In this document: one piece after another, positions 1 to 11,892 of the stretch
Position numbering within the stretch: position 1 is the stretch's first letter
Layout: each line of letters starts with the position of its first letter
Assembly: GCA_024196135.1 (NCBI GenBank)
Contig: JAMQCK010000128.1
Location: 1-57,326, forward strand
Direction: 5' to 3'
DNA: 57,326 nt
From: Pleurotus ostreatus/Saccharomyces cerevisiae fusant
Taxonomy: Eukaryota > Opisthokonta
Notes under the pieces: model-generated
Database searches by the model: none
Seen by the model: the letters and a program-made list of their open reading frames with translations, nothing else
What the model was told of the DNA's origin: nothing
Program-made: the position numbers and the translations under genes

Positions 1-183
1 GCGTCAGAAGTCGCGCAAATTTCTTTGGCTTGGCACTCACCCAGCGAGGCCGCCACCGACGATTACGAAGTCGTATTCATCATCGGCAGCGTCTACGATG
101 CCGCGGGCGCTGTGGGATGCGGAGGCGGTAGCGAGCGGAAGTGCGCAGAGCGCAAGCGCGAGCGTCGAAGTCGTCGAGCGCAT
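1..183 (-). CDS. GMC oxidoreductase, N-terminal exon (partial)
   Basis: Start of a secreted glucose-methanol-choline (GMC) flavoenzyme, cut by the window edge. The minus-strand ATG at 183-181 opens a signal peptide (MRSTTSTLALALCALPLATA, residues 1-20). After it comes DEYDFVIVGGGLAG, the beta-alpha-beta FAD-binding motif (GxGxxG) that opens GMC enzymes such as aryl-alcohol or glucose oxidases. Exon 1 ends at 41 and a GTGAGT donor starts at 40, so the rest lies beyond base 1. A TATA-like GGTTATAAG lies about 70 bp upstream (near 250-258, minus strand). The short first exon is easily missed. The family call rests on the FAD motif plus signal peptide; the substrate cannot be told from this piece. 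Confidence 0.85.
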
Positions 184-1448
184 CGCGGCAAAAGTCGTGT
201 TGAGAAGATGGGGGACGGAAGAGAAACGTTGGCCGTAAGTGGAAGCCGGGGCTTATAACCCCGCACAAGCGCCAGTCACCTGATCCACGCGGCCCTCCGA
301 AGTTGCCTGATTAGGCAGCCGAGTAGCCTTTTCCGGACAAGCGCCTGGGCTCCGTCGACGGGGCTGTGCTTGATGGGTGTCGGATCCGGAGTGGCCGCCA
401 AGACCTGGACCGCGTCCTCTGGCGCGTCGCCAGCCCCGTTGCATTCGCCGCACTCTCGAACGCGATGGGAGCATGCGCCCAGCCCGCAGCCGTCCACACC
501 ATCGCACCGACGTCGCTCCTACTCCAACTTCGTGCGCGAACTCACCGACGATCGACTTCACCCGCCTCGATGACCTCCATCGCGCCAGGGTAGTCCCAGG
601 GACTGCCGATTGACGTGGTTCGCATCAAGAGTCGCGCCCCGAGGCTAGCCTCTTCTTGAATGAATAGTTGTCTGCGTCTTCTCGCCGCGCTGAACCCCTG
701 GCCGACCAATCTGCTCCAGCGCATTCAATCTCCTCGGGATCAAGTTGGTATTTGTGCAGGTACTGCTCGTTGCCATGGCGAAGTCTGCAATATAACAACT
801 GTCAATATATCTGCGCCCCTGTACGCGACTGGGTCTGTCGAGACAAGAAGAAAATTATGGGTGCCTGCGTCGGACGATTGCACGATGTCTTCTGTCCTCG
901 AGGATCTCTCCGCTGCCCCTGCACAGCCGACGGCGTTTCTCCAGCCTCGCCGTGCTCTTCTGGTCTCGCCGTCGCGCTGCTCCTGCGTCTCGCTTCATCT
1001 CACATGTATGCCTGTCCGGCGAGGCGTCGGTAAGATCTACTCTGCGCCGCCATAGAGTGAGAGTCCCTCCCGAGTCTTCGCCAAGGTGTTTGCCTGAGCA
1101 GCAGCGCAGATCGCCGAAATCGATCATGTGCGTAATCCAACTTGAATGCTGAAGAAGATGTCAGTCGGTCAAGAAACAAGATGGTCAGGTTGCGCTTGCG
1201 TGTAGATATACACTGTTGATACTCGGGACTCGTCGCTTCGTCAATTTCCTCGTCCAAACTTGCAAGCCTTCTGGCGAGGACTGTCCTGCACATTTGTGGC
1301 AACTTCGCACTGTGTTGCAGAGGGCGACTCCGAAGGGGTTGAAAACGATAGCGGGAAACGCACGTTACAGTGGAAACATACCCAGTTGATAGTGATACAT
1401 TGAATGTACTGCCAGCTCGAAAGTGTCTCGCACCATAGTCGTGGCATA
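184..1448. other. No supported gene
   Basis: About 1.26 kb between the GMC start and the HAD gene. It should hold the GMC promoter and the HAD 3' UTR. Open frames here, including a 198-codon minus frame at 1000-1596, have unbiased composition and no recognisable domain, and I could not join them by splice sites into a protein. Confidence 0.5.
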
Positions 1449-2442
1449 TCATGCAGAGGACGTCGCAGGCGGCGTGGCAGAGTACGGCGGAAGTCCCCAT
1501 TCTTCTGGCACGAACTCCTCCACTGACCGCAAAATCTGATCGGGCCGTTCGTGGCTGTCGTGTGGTACGTCCAGCAAGTTCACGTCTGGAACCCAAACCA
1601 CTGTGTAGTTCGTTAGCCTCCCAACCATTACCTCACCGAAGCCCATCCCACTCACCATTCATCCCCGCCCTCTTCCCCGCCTGCATCCCCGGCATCGCAT
1701 CCTCAAACACCAACCCTTTCGCCCTCTCCCTCATCTGCCCCTCCGTCGCCTCCACCCCCGGCACCCCCACATCCCTCCCCAACGCCCCCCTCGCCGCCGC
1801 CAAAAAGATATCCGGCGCCGGCTTCCCCCTCGCGTCCGCCAGATCGTCCCCGCACACCACCGCTGCGCCGAACCGTTCGAACACGTGCCCCAGGTGCGCG
1901 GTCTTGAGCGCGTACTTGGACCGGCGGGAGCCAGTGGCGACGGCGATGGGGATGTGGTGCGCGTGGAGGTGGGCGACGAGGCGCTCGATGCCGGGGAGGA
2001 GCTGGACGGAGGGCCAGGCGGCGTCTTGGAGGCGGTTGCGTTCGAGAGCGTAGTCTTCGGGGTCGAGATGGATGTCGGGGAAGAAGGAGAGGAGGTGGGC
2101 GATGGCATCTTTCTCGGCTGCGGGAGGGAAGGGAAGTGAGTGGAGGATTGATGGTGAATGCGAAGACTTGACACACGCTTCCCCATACATCCAGCCTTGA
2201 TATCCCAGGTCATCGTCTTGCCATGTCTCCCAAGGATCTCATCTGCACACTTACAAGTTAGTCTATGCTCGAACATTAACTATCGGACGCGCGTACTGGT
2301 GACTTCAGTATAGATCCGCTCAGAGTCGATCATCAGGCCTGCAAGATGAGCGTAAGCGTCCTGTCCCCCTTTCAGCTTCTCGCACCTCACCATCCATATC
2401 AAACAGCACATACTCGATCTTCGGACGCGTCGGGGAGGCCAT
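1449..2442 (-). CDS. HAD-superfamily phosphatase (HDHD1 / pseudouridine-5'-phosphatase-like)
   Basis: Five exons on the minus strand (2442-2391, 2338-2297, 2242-2177, 2117-1656, 1600-1449) with GT-AG introns of 46-59 nt, giving 257 residues, normal for the family. Motif I is YVLFDMDG (Asp15 nucleophile, Asp17 acid/base) followed by LMIDSERIY. The cap region has ILGRHGKTMTW and GKPEKDAIAHLL. Motif II is VATGSRR, motif III Lys is in ADARGKPAPDIFLAAA, and motif IV is VFEDAMPGMQAGKRAGM. The C-terminus ends HERPDQILRSVEEFVPEEWG, as in eukaryotic HDHD1-like phosphatases. These enzymes dephosphorylate small phosphometabolites in the cytosol; pseudouridine monophosphate is the best-known substrate of the animal homologue, but substrate here is inference. 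All catalytic residues appear intact. The last exon was recovered because GMN|VVWVPDVNLL joins in phase across the intron. Confidence 0.9.
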
Positions 2443-2704
2443 GGTCGTTAGAAACAAAGTCTGACGCCCACGGGCGCTTGATCAGCGGGCCCCGCGCCGG
2501 CTGCCGTAGCGCAATCAATGATCGGGAATCCGGGGTACTCCCTCGGGCGTCGGCGGCAACGACGCTCCCACATCCTCCCTCCGCCAACTCCCACCGGACG
2601 CCCGACGCCCTGAACACGCACGCGAGAGCTTCTTCCTTGCCGGCATACCCTGTCCTTCCCATAAACTCAACCCCCAGCCCTCCACCCTTATCCGCACCAC
2701 GACC

Positions 2705-3507
2705 ATGTCCATCCCCACCGCCCACCGCAAGCGCCCCTCCTTCAACCCCTCCTTCTCCCCGCCGCCCCCCGCGCGCAGGCGGCGCGCCCAGATCTACCTC
2801 GCCCTCGCCTGCGCCGCCCTCGTCGCGCTCTTCCTCGGCATCCCCCAGCGCATCCTGAGCTCCACGTATCACGCATTCTCGCGCGCGCCGCGGGCTGAGG
2901 TCGGCGAGATTTACGGCTTGCTGCACATGGTGACAGGCAGCTTGGAGGGCGAGCTCGAGCAGCACCCGCACAAGCTGGGGCACGTGGACCCGACGGAGCC
3001 GTTACCGCTGTCCGCGTATGCGGGAGAGGAGGATGTGGATTGGGAGGAAGAGGAGGCGGAGATCAATGAGCGGACCCCGGTGGTGATTTTCAGCAAGACG
3101 TATTGCCCGTGCGTATATCAATGTGGTATTCGGGAGTATTCGAAGCTAACCCTCGTCACCTGCAGGTACTCCAAACGCGCGAAACGTCTGCTAACGAAGA
3201 CATACCTCCTCGAGCCGCCGCCGGCAATCGTGGAGGTCGACCTTCGCGAGGATGGCGTGCAGATCAAGCAGCTTCTGTCGCGTCTTACCGGACGCGCAAC
3301 ATTCCCGAACGTCATCGTGCGCGGGCGCTCGATTGGCGGGTCGGACGATGTGCACAGGTCAGTGAAGGGCTTGCAACGCAGTAAAGACCATGTTCTGACG
3401 AAGTCCTGCAAAGATTGCATGCCGAGGGGAGCTTAGAGACGATCCTGAAAGAAGCAGGCGTCGTGGTGACCGTGCTGGAGAAGGGAGAAGGAGAAGGGAG
3501 GCAATGA
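2705..3507 (+). CDS. Membrane-anchored monothiol glutaredoxin, Grx6/Grx7 type
   Basis: Three exons (2705-3108, 3166-3357, 3414-3507) encode 229 residues. The N-terminus is basic and proline-rich, then comes one hydrophobic helix (about residues 31-48, IYLALACAALVALFLGI), an acidic linker and a glutaredoxin domain. The active site CPYS (Cys134-Ser137) is split by intron 1: TGC CC|G TAC TCC. A glutathione-binding TFPNV segment and GGSDDVH follow, then the LHAEG...LKEAGV C-terminal helix. A single active-site Cys with an N-terminal signal anchor is the layout of yeast Grx6 and Grx7, which act in the ER/Golgi lumen on glutathionylated thiols. Location is inferred from that layout. The gene is divergent from the HAD gene, with 262 bp between start codons. 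Confidence 0.9.
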
Positions 3508-4993
3508 GCTGTGAGGTAGGCCGAGGCGAGACCCGAGGATGGATGGATATACGTGTGTTTGTCCTTGTTCGACTCTAATGTATAACAGGCTTGCTGTAGC
3601 GCATGGTCTGCTGTGAGTCTGGGAGCTCTATGAGCTTGTCTTGACTTGAGGTACGTCGCCAGTTGCAGACATTTGCCTGGCGCTCGAAGTCCATCTAGCG
3701 AGGGTTTTTCGTATAGACACCCGGAAGATAGTGGTCCGAATCGGGGATGTATGCGGCCATAAGTACTATCGACATTCAGTAGGTGCCTATTTTCTCGTTT
3801 TCTTGCGCGAGACTGACGATGCTGCTCACCTTGTTGCTCACGCCCTCTCCATGGGCGGGGTGTCGCAGAAGTAGGTGCGGTGCCGGCCGTAAAGCCTCCG
3901 CCTTCATAACCTTTTGTCCTATGTCCTGTGGTGCACGAGACAACACGCGCGGTGAGATCTAACTTCAACTGGGAGCAACGTTGACACGGTGGACTATATT
4001 GTCTCTATGGCAGTGTCCCATATCGAAGGCTCCCCACGACGACGTCCTATATTCCGCTCATGGCGGTGCCTTCTTCATCATTCACTCTCGCTGCGCAGGC
4101 CCGATCCTCACATTCATTCGCCTTGTGCGACTTCGCTGAATCCGAAATCGGGCTGATGGCTTCCTGCGCGCTCGCCTATTGTATTGTGAAGAGTGGCAGA
4201 TCCTCGCTTCGCGGACGCCAACGCATCCTCCTCGCTGCCCAGAAGACCTCGCTGACACCCACCACAGGCCGTCGAGTGGGCCCTCCCTGGGAACCAGCCC
4301 ATAATCCATGGCGCCGGCATCCCCGACGCAGCGGGAGCGCTCGTCAGGATCTGCGTCGCAGCCTCCCCTCCCATTGAGTCCGCCTCCGCCCTGCTGACCG
4401 CGTTCTGTTGATGAACAATGGAGATAGGGAAAGAACTGCCTGTGTTTGCGACCGCCGCGCACTGAGGGTGTGCGCCGGTGCGAGATTGTATTTGGAAATA
4501 GGGTATAGGCAGCTGCTGCTTATCGATCCGTGGGCTGCGAGTCGTGTCCGTCGGCTCATCTTGTTGATTGGGAACCGGGAGTATGATGCCCGGGTACTAA
4601 TAGTAGAACGAGGGGGGCCTGAGGGGGAGGGCTTTTGGCTGCTAGAAAATATCACAGTAAATTCTGGCGTGCATAATTAGTTTGGTCTGAGCTGGGCATC
4701 GCAAGCTCAAGACAAGCTCGGTGTTTCTGACTGGAATTTCCACTGGAAGGCAAGTTGAACTCCGAATGGGACCTGAACCACGCGGGTGACACGCGACCGC
4801 ACCGGCCTCACGCGGGGGGCGAGACATCGCGCAGATCATCGCGCCTGGCGGGCCTGATGTCTTTCCTTTGCGTGTTGCTTCGCTGCTCCGGTTTCGGTGT
4901 CGGGCGCTTACTCACGCTCTCCCTTCATAGTCTCACGGAGAGGGGAAGGGGGCACATACTACGACCTCGCCACCACCACTGCCAGCGCCAGCC
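3508..4993. other. No supported gene; upstream region of the Zn2Cys6 gene
   Basis: About 1.5 kb. Frames of up to 218 codons occur on both strands but carry no recognisable domain and cannot be assembled into a convincing spliced gene. The part near 4900-4993 should hold the promoter and 5' UTR of the transcription factor. Confidence 0.45.
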
Positions 4994-7769
4994 ATGAACC
5001 CCGCCCCCGCGCAGCAGCAGTTCAAGTCCTGGGACCCGGCGTCGCTGTCGACGGTCCACAAGAAGAAGATCGCGTGAGTGCCGAGCTATGAGGGATGAGT
5101 GCGGTCTTCTTATGCGTGTCTTTTGATAGGTGCTTGGCATGCCGGACAGTCAAAGTACGTATGCTACACGTGCGTAGAAGATGAAGGGGGAAGCTCATTG
5201 TGGCTAGGTGCGATGCGATATACAGGCGGGGCGCTCTAAATGCCAGCGCTGCATACGACTGAAGACTCCATGCGAACTCAAAGCCCGGAGGAGGCCACCG
5301 AACGCGAAGCAGCAAGCAAGCACCTCACAAGCCCCCGCGGAAGTACCTGTCCCCTCGACCTCAGCAGCACCCCCGGCGGAGACCGCGGACAATGCCAACT
5401 GGCAGATGCGCGAGCCGGACGACAGGCCATCGAGTCCTGACGACTCTAACCAATCTACGGACGAGGATGACTGGCACGACTATCTACTGCCAGCCGCCGC
5501 CGCAGTAGGCTCACTCAACTTGAGCGAAGACACGGGGAACTCCCAGGACGGCGATCCTATATTGATGAGCTACGTAACGAGCTCAGAAGCCGAGAATCTC
5601 TTTAGAGTGTGAGTGCTGTCCCCGTCTCGACCGGTATAACTCCTACCCAGTCCTACGCGTTCTGTGCGCCATACAATGTCGAGCTGGAACACAATGCTAA
5701 CTTCCTCCTCACAGTTTCTACACGGACGTCAACCCCATGCTAATATGCGCCATCGACCCCGTCATCTATACCCTCGAGCACACCCGCGCCACCTCTATCC
5801 CCCTCTTCACCACCATCCTCGCCGTCGCCGCCCGCTTCGAGCTCCCCGACGTCTACCTCCGCCTCCGCCAGCTCGCCGAGAACCAGATCTCGCGCATCTG
5901 GACCACGGACACCTCCCCCACCCTCGAGCACATCCTCGCCTACCTCATCCTCGCCGCCTATCGGCCCCTCGAAGATACCGCCGCTTACCGTCAGATGGGC
6001 CTCGTGGTCCGGCTCGCGTATGAGCTCGGCTTGCACCGCGCGCCCAAGGGGCCGGAGAGGCATTCGAGGGCCCAGCGCAGTCGGGAGCGCGCGTGGTTTG
6101 CGCTGACGAGCTTTGACGAGCTTGTGAGGCGGCGGCGCGGTCTGCCTGCGCGGGAGGCGTCCGCGGGGCGGGATGCGTATGCCTGGTGGCGAGAGGGCCG
6201 GGATGCTGGCACGCCGGAGGACGCTCTTGTAGCCTCGACTGCCGAGTGCCAGGGCCTCGAGCCTGGCGCGTTGGCGGACTCTGAACTACCCGCTCAGAAG
6301 GCACCGCGCCCGGACATCATTGGTCGCAATCTAGAAGCACGAGTGGCCCAGTGGGCTCAACGATGGACGGCGGAAGGTACGTAGACAACGAGGTGTCTCT
6401 TTATGGCAGAAGCTCACAACAGGTGTAGACGTTCTCAACAGCGTACCTCAAGGGACACGGTTGCTCATTGAATTCCATCGCAACACACAAGCTTTCCATC
6501 TCGCGGAGGACCGCTTCCGTCACGCGCGAGGCCCTGCGAAGGAGGTTCTGAACCAGAAGGACGACATGACCTCGGGCATCGTAACTCGTCTTCGCTGCGC
6601 GCTGTTCAACACCGCATTCGGCTGCATCGCGCAGATCACGAAGTTCGGCCCCTGGCTGCGATACGCGCCTGAGTTCGTCCCAGTGCTGTCCGCGCATTAT
6701 GCAGTTTGGTTAGCAACGGTGAGTACTTCAGCTGGAAACCTCTTAGTCCTGGCTGATGCACTAAATAGCACACAAAAGGTGCCGACAGCTCGACGAGAGA
6801 AGCAGTGCGGACTGTCATCGTGGACTGCGCGCAGGTGTATGCGAATGCGGTTCGAGGGCCGCACGACACGGTGTGCGTCGCGCAGGCGCAGTTCTTGAAC
6901 GAGATCGCCGCTTCGCTGCAGCACCCGGACCCTCCTGCACCTCCTCCGACCCGTCCTGCGCAGAACAAGCCCCGGGCGTCGAACTCTGCGTCTCCTCCTC
7001 CTCCGTTGTCCAGCGTGCCCTCATCAAGCATGGCATCTGCGCCTCTGGGCTCGGTCGCCAACCCAATCTCCGCGTCGTTGGCGTCTGGGTCATCATCATC
7101 TTCCCATTCATCTCCAGCCTCGTTTATCGAGAACTCTTTTGCGGCCGGTCAACAGGCCAACTGGAATGCTTTGCTGGACGGCGACACGGGATGGATCTCT
7201 GGCGGCGCCAACACGCCCGATAACTTCTCCCTGCATGGCGGATCCAGCCACTCCTCGAACACCCTCCAATCCTTCGGCAACCTAGCTGGAAGCTCCTCCT
7301 TTGGTGCAGACCTGCAAGGCGGAGGCTACGCGTCAGGAAATCTACGCGGTACCTTCGTCGAGGCGCAACTCCGCGACGCCTTCAGCAGCCAGAAGCAGCA
7401 CCACACCGACCACGCCCTCTCGCAGCAATATTGGCCCTGGTACGACGAGACGCCGTACAAGTCGACCGGCTACGCGCAGATGGCTGTAGGTGCGGAGCAG
7501 CTGCGTGCTGCCGAGCTGCAGAAGCGGCAGGCGGACTTTGCGGCGCAGGCCGCGCAGACGGGGCCCTCGTCCATGCTTCCGGGGCCGCGGTCGTCGACTG
7601 GGTCTATGGACCCTACGTACGACGCCAATATGGCGAAGATGGTTTGCGATAATCCGCATTGGTGCGTAGAGCTCTTTTGCAGCGTAATTTCTTACTGACA
7701 ACTTGCAGGTCGAGTCTATTCCCTGGCGTGAATACGCAGGATATGCAAACTATGTACGGTTATGGCTAG
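4994..7769 (+). CDS. Zn2Cys6 fungal transcription factor
   Basis: Seven exons (4994-5073, 5130-5154, 5208-5608, 5715-6376, 6423-6718, 6769-7661, 7709-7769), 805 residues. The Zn2Cys6 cluster is assembled across two introns: Cys28, 31, 38, 47, 50 and 57 with spacing C-x2-C-x6-C-x8-C-x2-C-x6-C, including a 25-nt exon. After an acidic Ser/Asp-rich linker, the fungal-specific transcription factor middle domain starts at LFRVFYTDVNPMLICAIDP and contains the typical MGLVVRLAYELGLHR helix and SRERAWFALTSFDELVRRRRGLP. The C-terminal third is rich in Ser, Gly and Gln, probably for activation. It is a nuclear DNA-binding regulator; target genes cannot be read from the sequence. The family (Tea1/Gal4-like) is certain, individual exon edges fairly so. 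Confidence 0.9.
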
Positions 7770-8003
7770 TATCGTAATGTAGCCTTGTTCATGTATTCTA
7801 TATGCCGTCTGGCCTTGTCTTTCTTCCTCCCAATCGACCACGGGGCTGTCGTTAAGTTGACAGTGAAATATCTAGGGTCCATGACAATATTAATCCTGTG
7901 TACTGCACATCATCCGTCGAGCCTTGCCTCCTTCGAAAAGCAACTTTTCCGCATGACCATGATGAGTATGCCGTGAGGATATCTACTGCACAATATTGTC
8001 AAG

Positions 8004-9674
8004 TTAAAAAGCGAAGACCCATCGCAAGATATCCCAATCCCTATGCCTCTCTTCATCCTTTCCATCATATCCGATCAGAGTTGCCGGAACTTCGAAGTCC
8101 TCTTTGAAGTCTGTCCAGACCATTGGGACCAGGATCCGGAGGTGAGACGCAGGCGCACAGCTGCGTAGAGCGGTACGAGACCGCCATATCTCTTGCAATA
8201 GTTCCCAATCTTCCTCCCACTCCATATCTCCTCCCGCAGATGGTGCATGTTGGTTGTAGAACACCACCAACTGGAGGTCTGTCAATTCCGGGTGGGATTT
8301 GTCCAGTACGAGCTTCTGCCCCAAGTCGTAATGGATGTGGTCGGCTGGCTGGTTCCATGGCTCAGGGGTATCGAGACGCTCGTAAAATTCATATTCTCCC
8401 CCGACGAAGTACAGGGCACGCAGCCTGCGAGGCAGCAACAGTATTCCGTATAGCGTGTCTGCGCTGTAGCTGAACATATTGCGAAACACGAGTGTCTCGA
8501 CGGGTGCCAGAAGATCTTGAAAGAGGTGAGCGTAGCGCCCAACTAGGAGACTCTCCCCTAAGTACCACGACTCTTCCGACCTCTCCAGCAACGCATCGAG
8601 CATGAAGTGCGTTAGACGAGGTGCCCTGATTGAAGGACACAGGTCTATGGCTGCGTAACCAACGCAGAGCCACTCGAGTGAAGGTAGATGAATGGGATTC
8701 GATGCAAGGGTGCCAGATGCAGAACATATCCGGAGTTGGACGAGGTTCGAGCACATAGAAAGCACGTGGAGGTCGTCGAGCCTTGCACACCGGACATCGA
8801 GTACATGAAGCATAGACCAGTCAAATCCACTAGAGGCAAGAGAACCGGCGAAGGAGAGTTGCAGCGTGCGGAGGTGTGGAACAAGCTCGGTGTCAGGAAG
8901 CGCTACCGCCTCTTCTAGCGAATCATCATCTACGGAATCATCAGGTGGATGACCGCGGATAGAAAGCAAGGTCAGGGCCGGGAGAAATGGATAAGGCATT
9001 CTGTTAACGACCGAAGTGACGCTGTCGAGAGCCTGCAGGCGGTCTGTGTTGGCCCAAATCACTTCCCACACCCGGGGAATCATAGGGATATGATATACGA
9101 CGGGATGCGGGGGGCCCACGGATATGCGAAGAGGATATTGGCCGGAGCGTTGGATATACTCGGTCACCGCTGCGATTACAGACACTTGGCGCCGGACTAG
9201 ATTCGAGTCAGGTAATCGGAAGTCGGCCCAAGGCCAGCGCAGTCCGAACGCAATCTCTCTCCAGGCGTGGCACACTTGGGTGAAGGGCCATTTGTGGGTG
9301 CTAATCGGGTCTTCAAACCACCTCGCTGGCAGCGTATACGCGGCGATTTCGCGCAGGATCTCTGGAGGCACAAAACGAATGGGCGAGAGGAGCGCTCTCG
9401 CGTCAGCTATCGAATCCTCGACGCTGGCTTTGTGCAGTTGCAGATGCAACATTGCGGCCTGGAATTGCGCGAGTTCCGCATCGCACTTTCGGAGGCTGTC
9501 CTCTAGTGTGGCGACTCCGCTACGAAGCCAATCGCGAAAGTGCTTGTTGGTTGGCAAGTAGGCTGATCGTGCGAGGCGGGTGAGGTCGTGGTCGCCGCAG
9601 ACGCTGGTGAAGCTGTGACCACAGTTCGAGCAGAGCTGGGTGGTGTTGTACCTGTAAAGTTCAAGCCCTTCCAT
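8004..9674 (-). CDS. F-box protein
   Basis: Single uninterrupted frame of 556 codons on the minus strand. The order is: a short Cys-containing start (CSNCGH near residues 15-20), a helical coiled-coil-like stretch (about 55-95, LEDSLRKCDAELAQFQAAML), then an F-box beginning ALLSPIRFVPPEILREIAAY (about 94-140) with the conserved VCHAWREIA end. The rest resembles degenerate leucine-rich repeats (LRTLQLSF, LHVLDVRC, LVQLRICS, LEWLCVGY). Agaricomycetes hold large families of this layout; the F-box binds Skp1 in SCF ubiquitin ligases and the repeats are taken to choose substrates. No substrate can be inferred. The ATG at 9674 is the first in frame. A TATATAAG sequence near 9792 on the + strand is in the wrong orientation to be a clear TATA box for this gene. 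Confidence 0.85.
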   Translation of the reverse strand: MEGLELYRYNTTQLCSNCGHSFTSVCGDHDLTRLARSAYLPTNKHFRDWLRSGVATLEDSLRKCDAELAQFQAAMLHLQLHKASVEDSIADARALLSPIRFVPPEILREIAAYTLPARWFEDPISTHKWPFTQVCHAWREIAFGLRWPWADFRLPDSNLVRRQVSVIAAVTEYIQRSGQYPLRISVGPPHPVVYHIPMIPRVWEVIWANTDRLQALDSVTSVVNRMPYPFLPALTLLSIRGHPPDDSVDDDSLEEAVALPDTELVPHLRTLQLSFAGSLASSGFDWSMLHVLDVRCARLDDLHVLSMCSNLVQLRICSASGTLASNPIHLPSLEWLCVGYAAIDLCPSIRAPRLTHFMLDALLERSEESWYLGESLLVGRYAHLFQDLLAPVETLVFRNMFSYSADTLYGILLLPRRLRALYFVGGEYEFYERLDTPEPWNQPADHIHYDLGQKLVLDKSHPELTDLQLVVFYNQHAPSAGGDMEWEEDWELLQEIWRSRTALRSCAPASHLRILVPMVWTDFKEDFEVPATLIGYDGKDEERHRDWDILRWVFAF

Positions 9675-10415
9675 TGGGGTAAATTCCTATAATGGGTGTC
9701 AACAGTTGTTGCTTCGATGGGCGACTAACTCACGGGATTAGAGTGATTCTGATGCACGAGAGCAGGATCCTAGCGCTGGTCCCGCTGCCGTATATAAGCA
9801 ATGGCGTGTATCGGGCCGATCGGGGTGATCTTTTGTTCCCTATTGTTGACAGTGGCATGCAGGTCAATGCTACCGCCGTGAATTGAATAGGCTGGCCTTA
9901 TGGTGCAGTCCGCCTCGGAATCATTATGAGCTGCGGGAAGAATACTCAACAAGCGATGCTGTGCTATTGTGATAATATCCAAGCTCTTGCATGGGAGTAG
10001 GTGGGCGGCGGTACAGACAAGTTTGGGTAGATTGCATACGCTGTCGAGGTGATCGTAATGGACAAGAACGAGATTGGATCGCGAGCCCGCATTCGTTCCG
10101 GGTCGCCGGTCCGCCCTTTTGTTTGCGTGCTGCTGTAACCGTTCAAGTCACGGCGAGTCTACGTCGAGGCCGTCAAAGCTGCGATAGTGTAAGGAGTATA
10201 TAGGTATGTAGGTTCATGTCTGAGTCGTCACGATGCCATAGGCGAAACGTTGAACAATGGTGATGGCCAAGAAGTTGTAGGCACCGTCAAGAAGATAAAG
10301 CACCATGTAAATTCAAGAGATGGCGCGTACGATGAGCATATCGAAAGAGACGTGCATAGCCCATCTGCCCCGGCAGGATCATTCGCAATGCAGGCGATAT
10401 CTGCGTTCAGAGAAA
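9675..10415. other. No supported gene
   Basis: 741 bp between the F-box start and the 3' end of the RING gene. It should contain the F-box promoter and the RING gene's 3' UTR. Only short, unbiased frames occur. Confidence 0.5.
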
Positions 10416-11892
10416 CTAGAAACGCCGACTCCTGTTCGGCGACGCTGCGAGCATGGGAATCCGCCCAGGGTACATCTCGGAAAGGTCGTCGTCCGTGTCA
10501 TTCTCCGAATCGAAAGAGCTGATAACCACCAGATCAGTGACGCATATTGAGGCATCGAAGGCGGAACAGACTTACTCGGAATCGTCCACACGTTCGACGC
10601 GTCGGCGCTTAGGTTGGACACTGAGCGGAGGTGCGACGCGCCACGGGTTTTGGTCCTGACGTGTCGACGTACGGCTGAAGAGATGAGACGCTTCATCGTC
10701 GCTGCTGTCTGAGACTATGTAGACCGTTCGCCGACTCGTAGACGGTCCAGCCTCAGCCGACCGGTCAGGGGCAGACGATGTGCTAGCGTCGGCGCGCCCT
10801 TCAGACAGCCCCTCATGCTGCTTCGATTTCTTGCGCCGATTCGGTGGTACGAGCGTACATGGGGCACGACTAGCACTGGGTGGCTGAGCGATGGGGACGA
10901 CCGATGGACCGCCTTTTGAGCGAGTCTTTTTGTAGTACTCTTCCAGAGCAGTGGATAGACGATCTTGGACTTGTATTGCGTGCGAGGGCGCGGCTCTGCG
11001 AGGCAGGGACTTCCGCGCACGGCGGACGGGCGGCTCGTCTCGCTCATCTTCGGAAGTGGCGCTGCCGACTGGAGAGATGATCTTGCGCTTCTTCCTCTCC
11101 CCGCGAGACTCGTTAGCTCTGGTAAGATGATAAGTTCACGGACCTTGCTCTGACAAGGTCCACCACTCACTCGGCGTGCACACTGTACACCGACGTCCGC
11201 ATCCTGGCAAGATCATCCTCCTTCTGTTGCACGGTCATCTCCAGCGCCCGGACTTTCCTTTGCATCTCGAAGAGGCGCTCGTCGTATGTCTCGATGATGC
11301 CCATCAAACGATCCTTGGTCGACTGAAGCTCCTCCTCAAGCTCCTGGGCCCGGGTCCTCTGGACGCGTTCACCTTCCCTGTGGCGGGCAGCAGCGCCCAT
11401 GTGGCGCTCGCAAGACGCGAGCAGCTGCTGCTTGTCGCGCTCAAGGGCCTTGATACGGTTGGTGGTGTCTTCGGGTGCGTTGAGGTACAGACGGCGAACG
11501 GATGGCTGGACAAAGGGACGCAGATGTTTGGGAATGAGATGGTGCTGTCAAGCGCATCATTTATAAGAGGGGGCAGATTAACGAGAGCGCAAAGCTTACT
11601 TCAGGCATGACTAGAGCGCGAAGGTGTTAGCGTAGCCGCGATGACAGCAAGGTGCTAAACACACCCGTTTTGAAAGGGGCGCGACAATCAGGACACAGGA
11701 CTACCGTGGTCTCCTCCGCCGCATTCTCCATTGATGTCTCAATGTGTCCATTCAGGCATTCGAGGCAGAAAGCGTGCCCTGAACAACGATACAGCGTGAG
11801 TTTGGGCCACCCGTCGCGCCGTAAGTACAATACTGACCGCATGGCACGGAGACGGCCTCAGTAAAGTCTCCAAGGCATATGCTGCAGGACAT
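10416..11892 (-). CDS. RING-finger coiled-coil protein with a SUMO-interaction-like motif
   Basis: Six exons (11892-11838, 11778-11665, 11610-11600, 11544-11171, 11118-10576, 10518-10416), 399 residues, including an 11-nt microexon encoding most of VMPE. The N-terminal C3HC4 RING starts MSCSICLGDF and continues PC|GHAFCLECLNGHIE and LCPDCRAPF; an intron falls inside the PCGH motif. Residues about 100-184 form a strong coiled coil (RAQELEEELQSTKDRL, QRKVRALEMTVQQKEDDLA). The tail is basic and low complexity, with a bipartite-like NLS (RGERKKRKI). It also holds VYIVSDSSDDE (residues 317-327), a hydrophobic core followed by acidic and serine residues that fits a phospho-regulated SUMO-interacting motif, and an acidic end (DSENDTDDD). 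It is probably an E3 ubiquitin ligase, possibly nuclear and SUMO-targeted; the latter is inference. It is divergent from the kinase gene, 239 bp between starts. Confidence 0.85.

Noticed and set aside
2399..2983. 194-codon minus frame over the glutaredoxin gene
   Set aside because: Overlaps the well-supported glutaredoxin exon and the HAD start; no domain.
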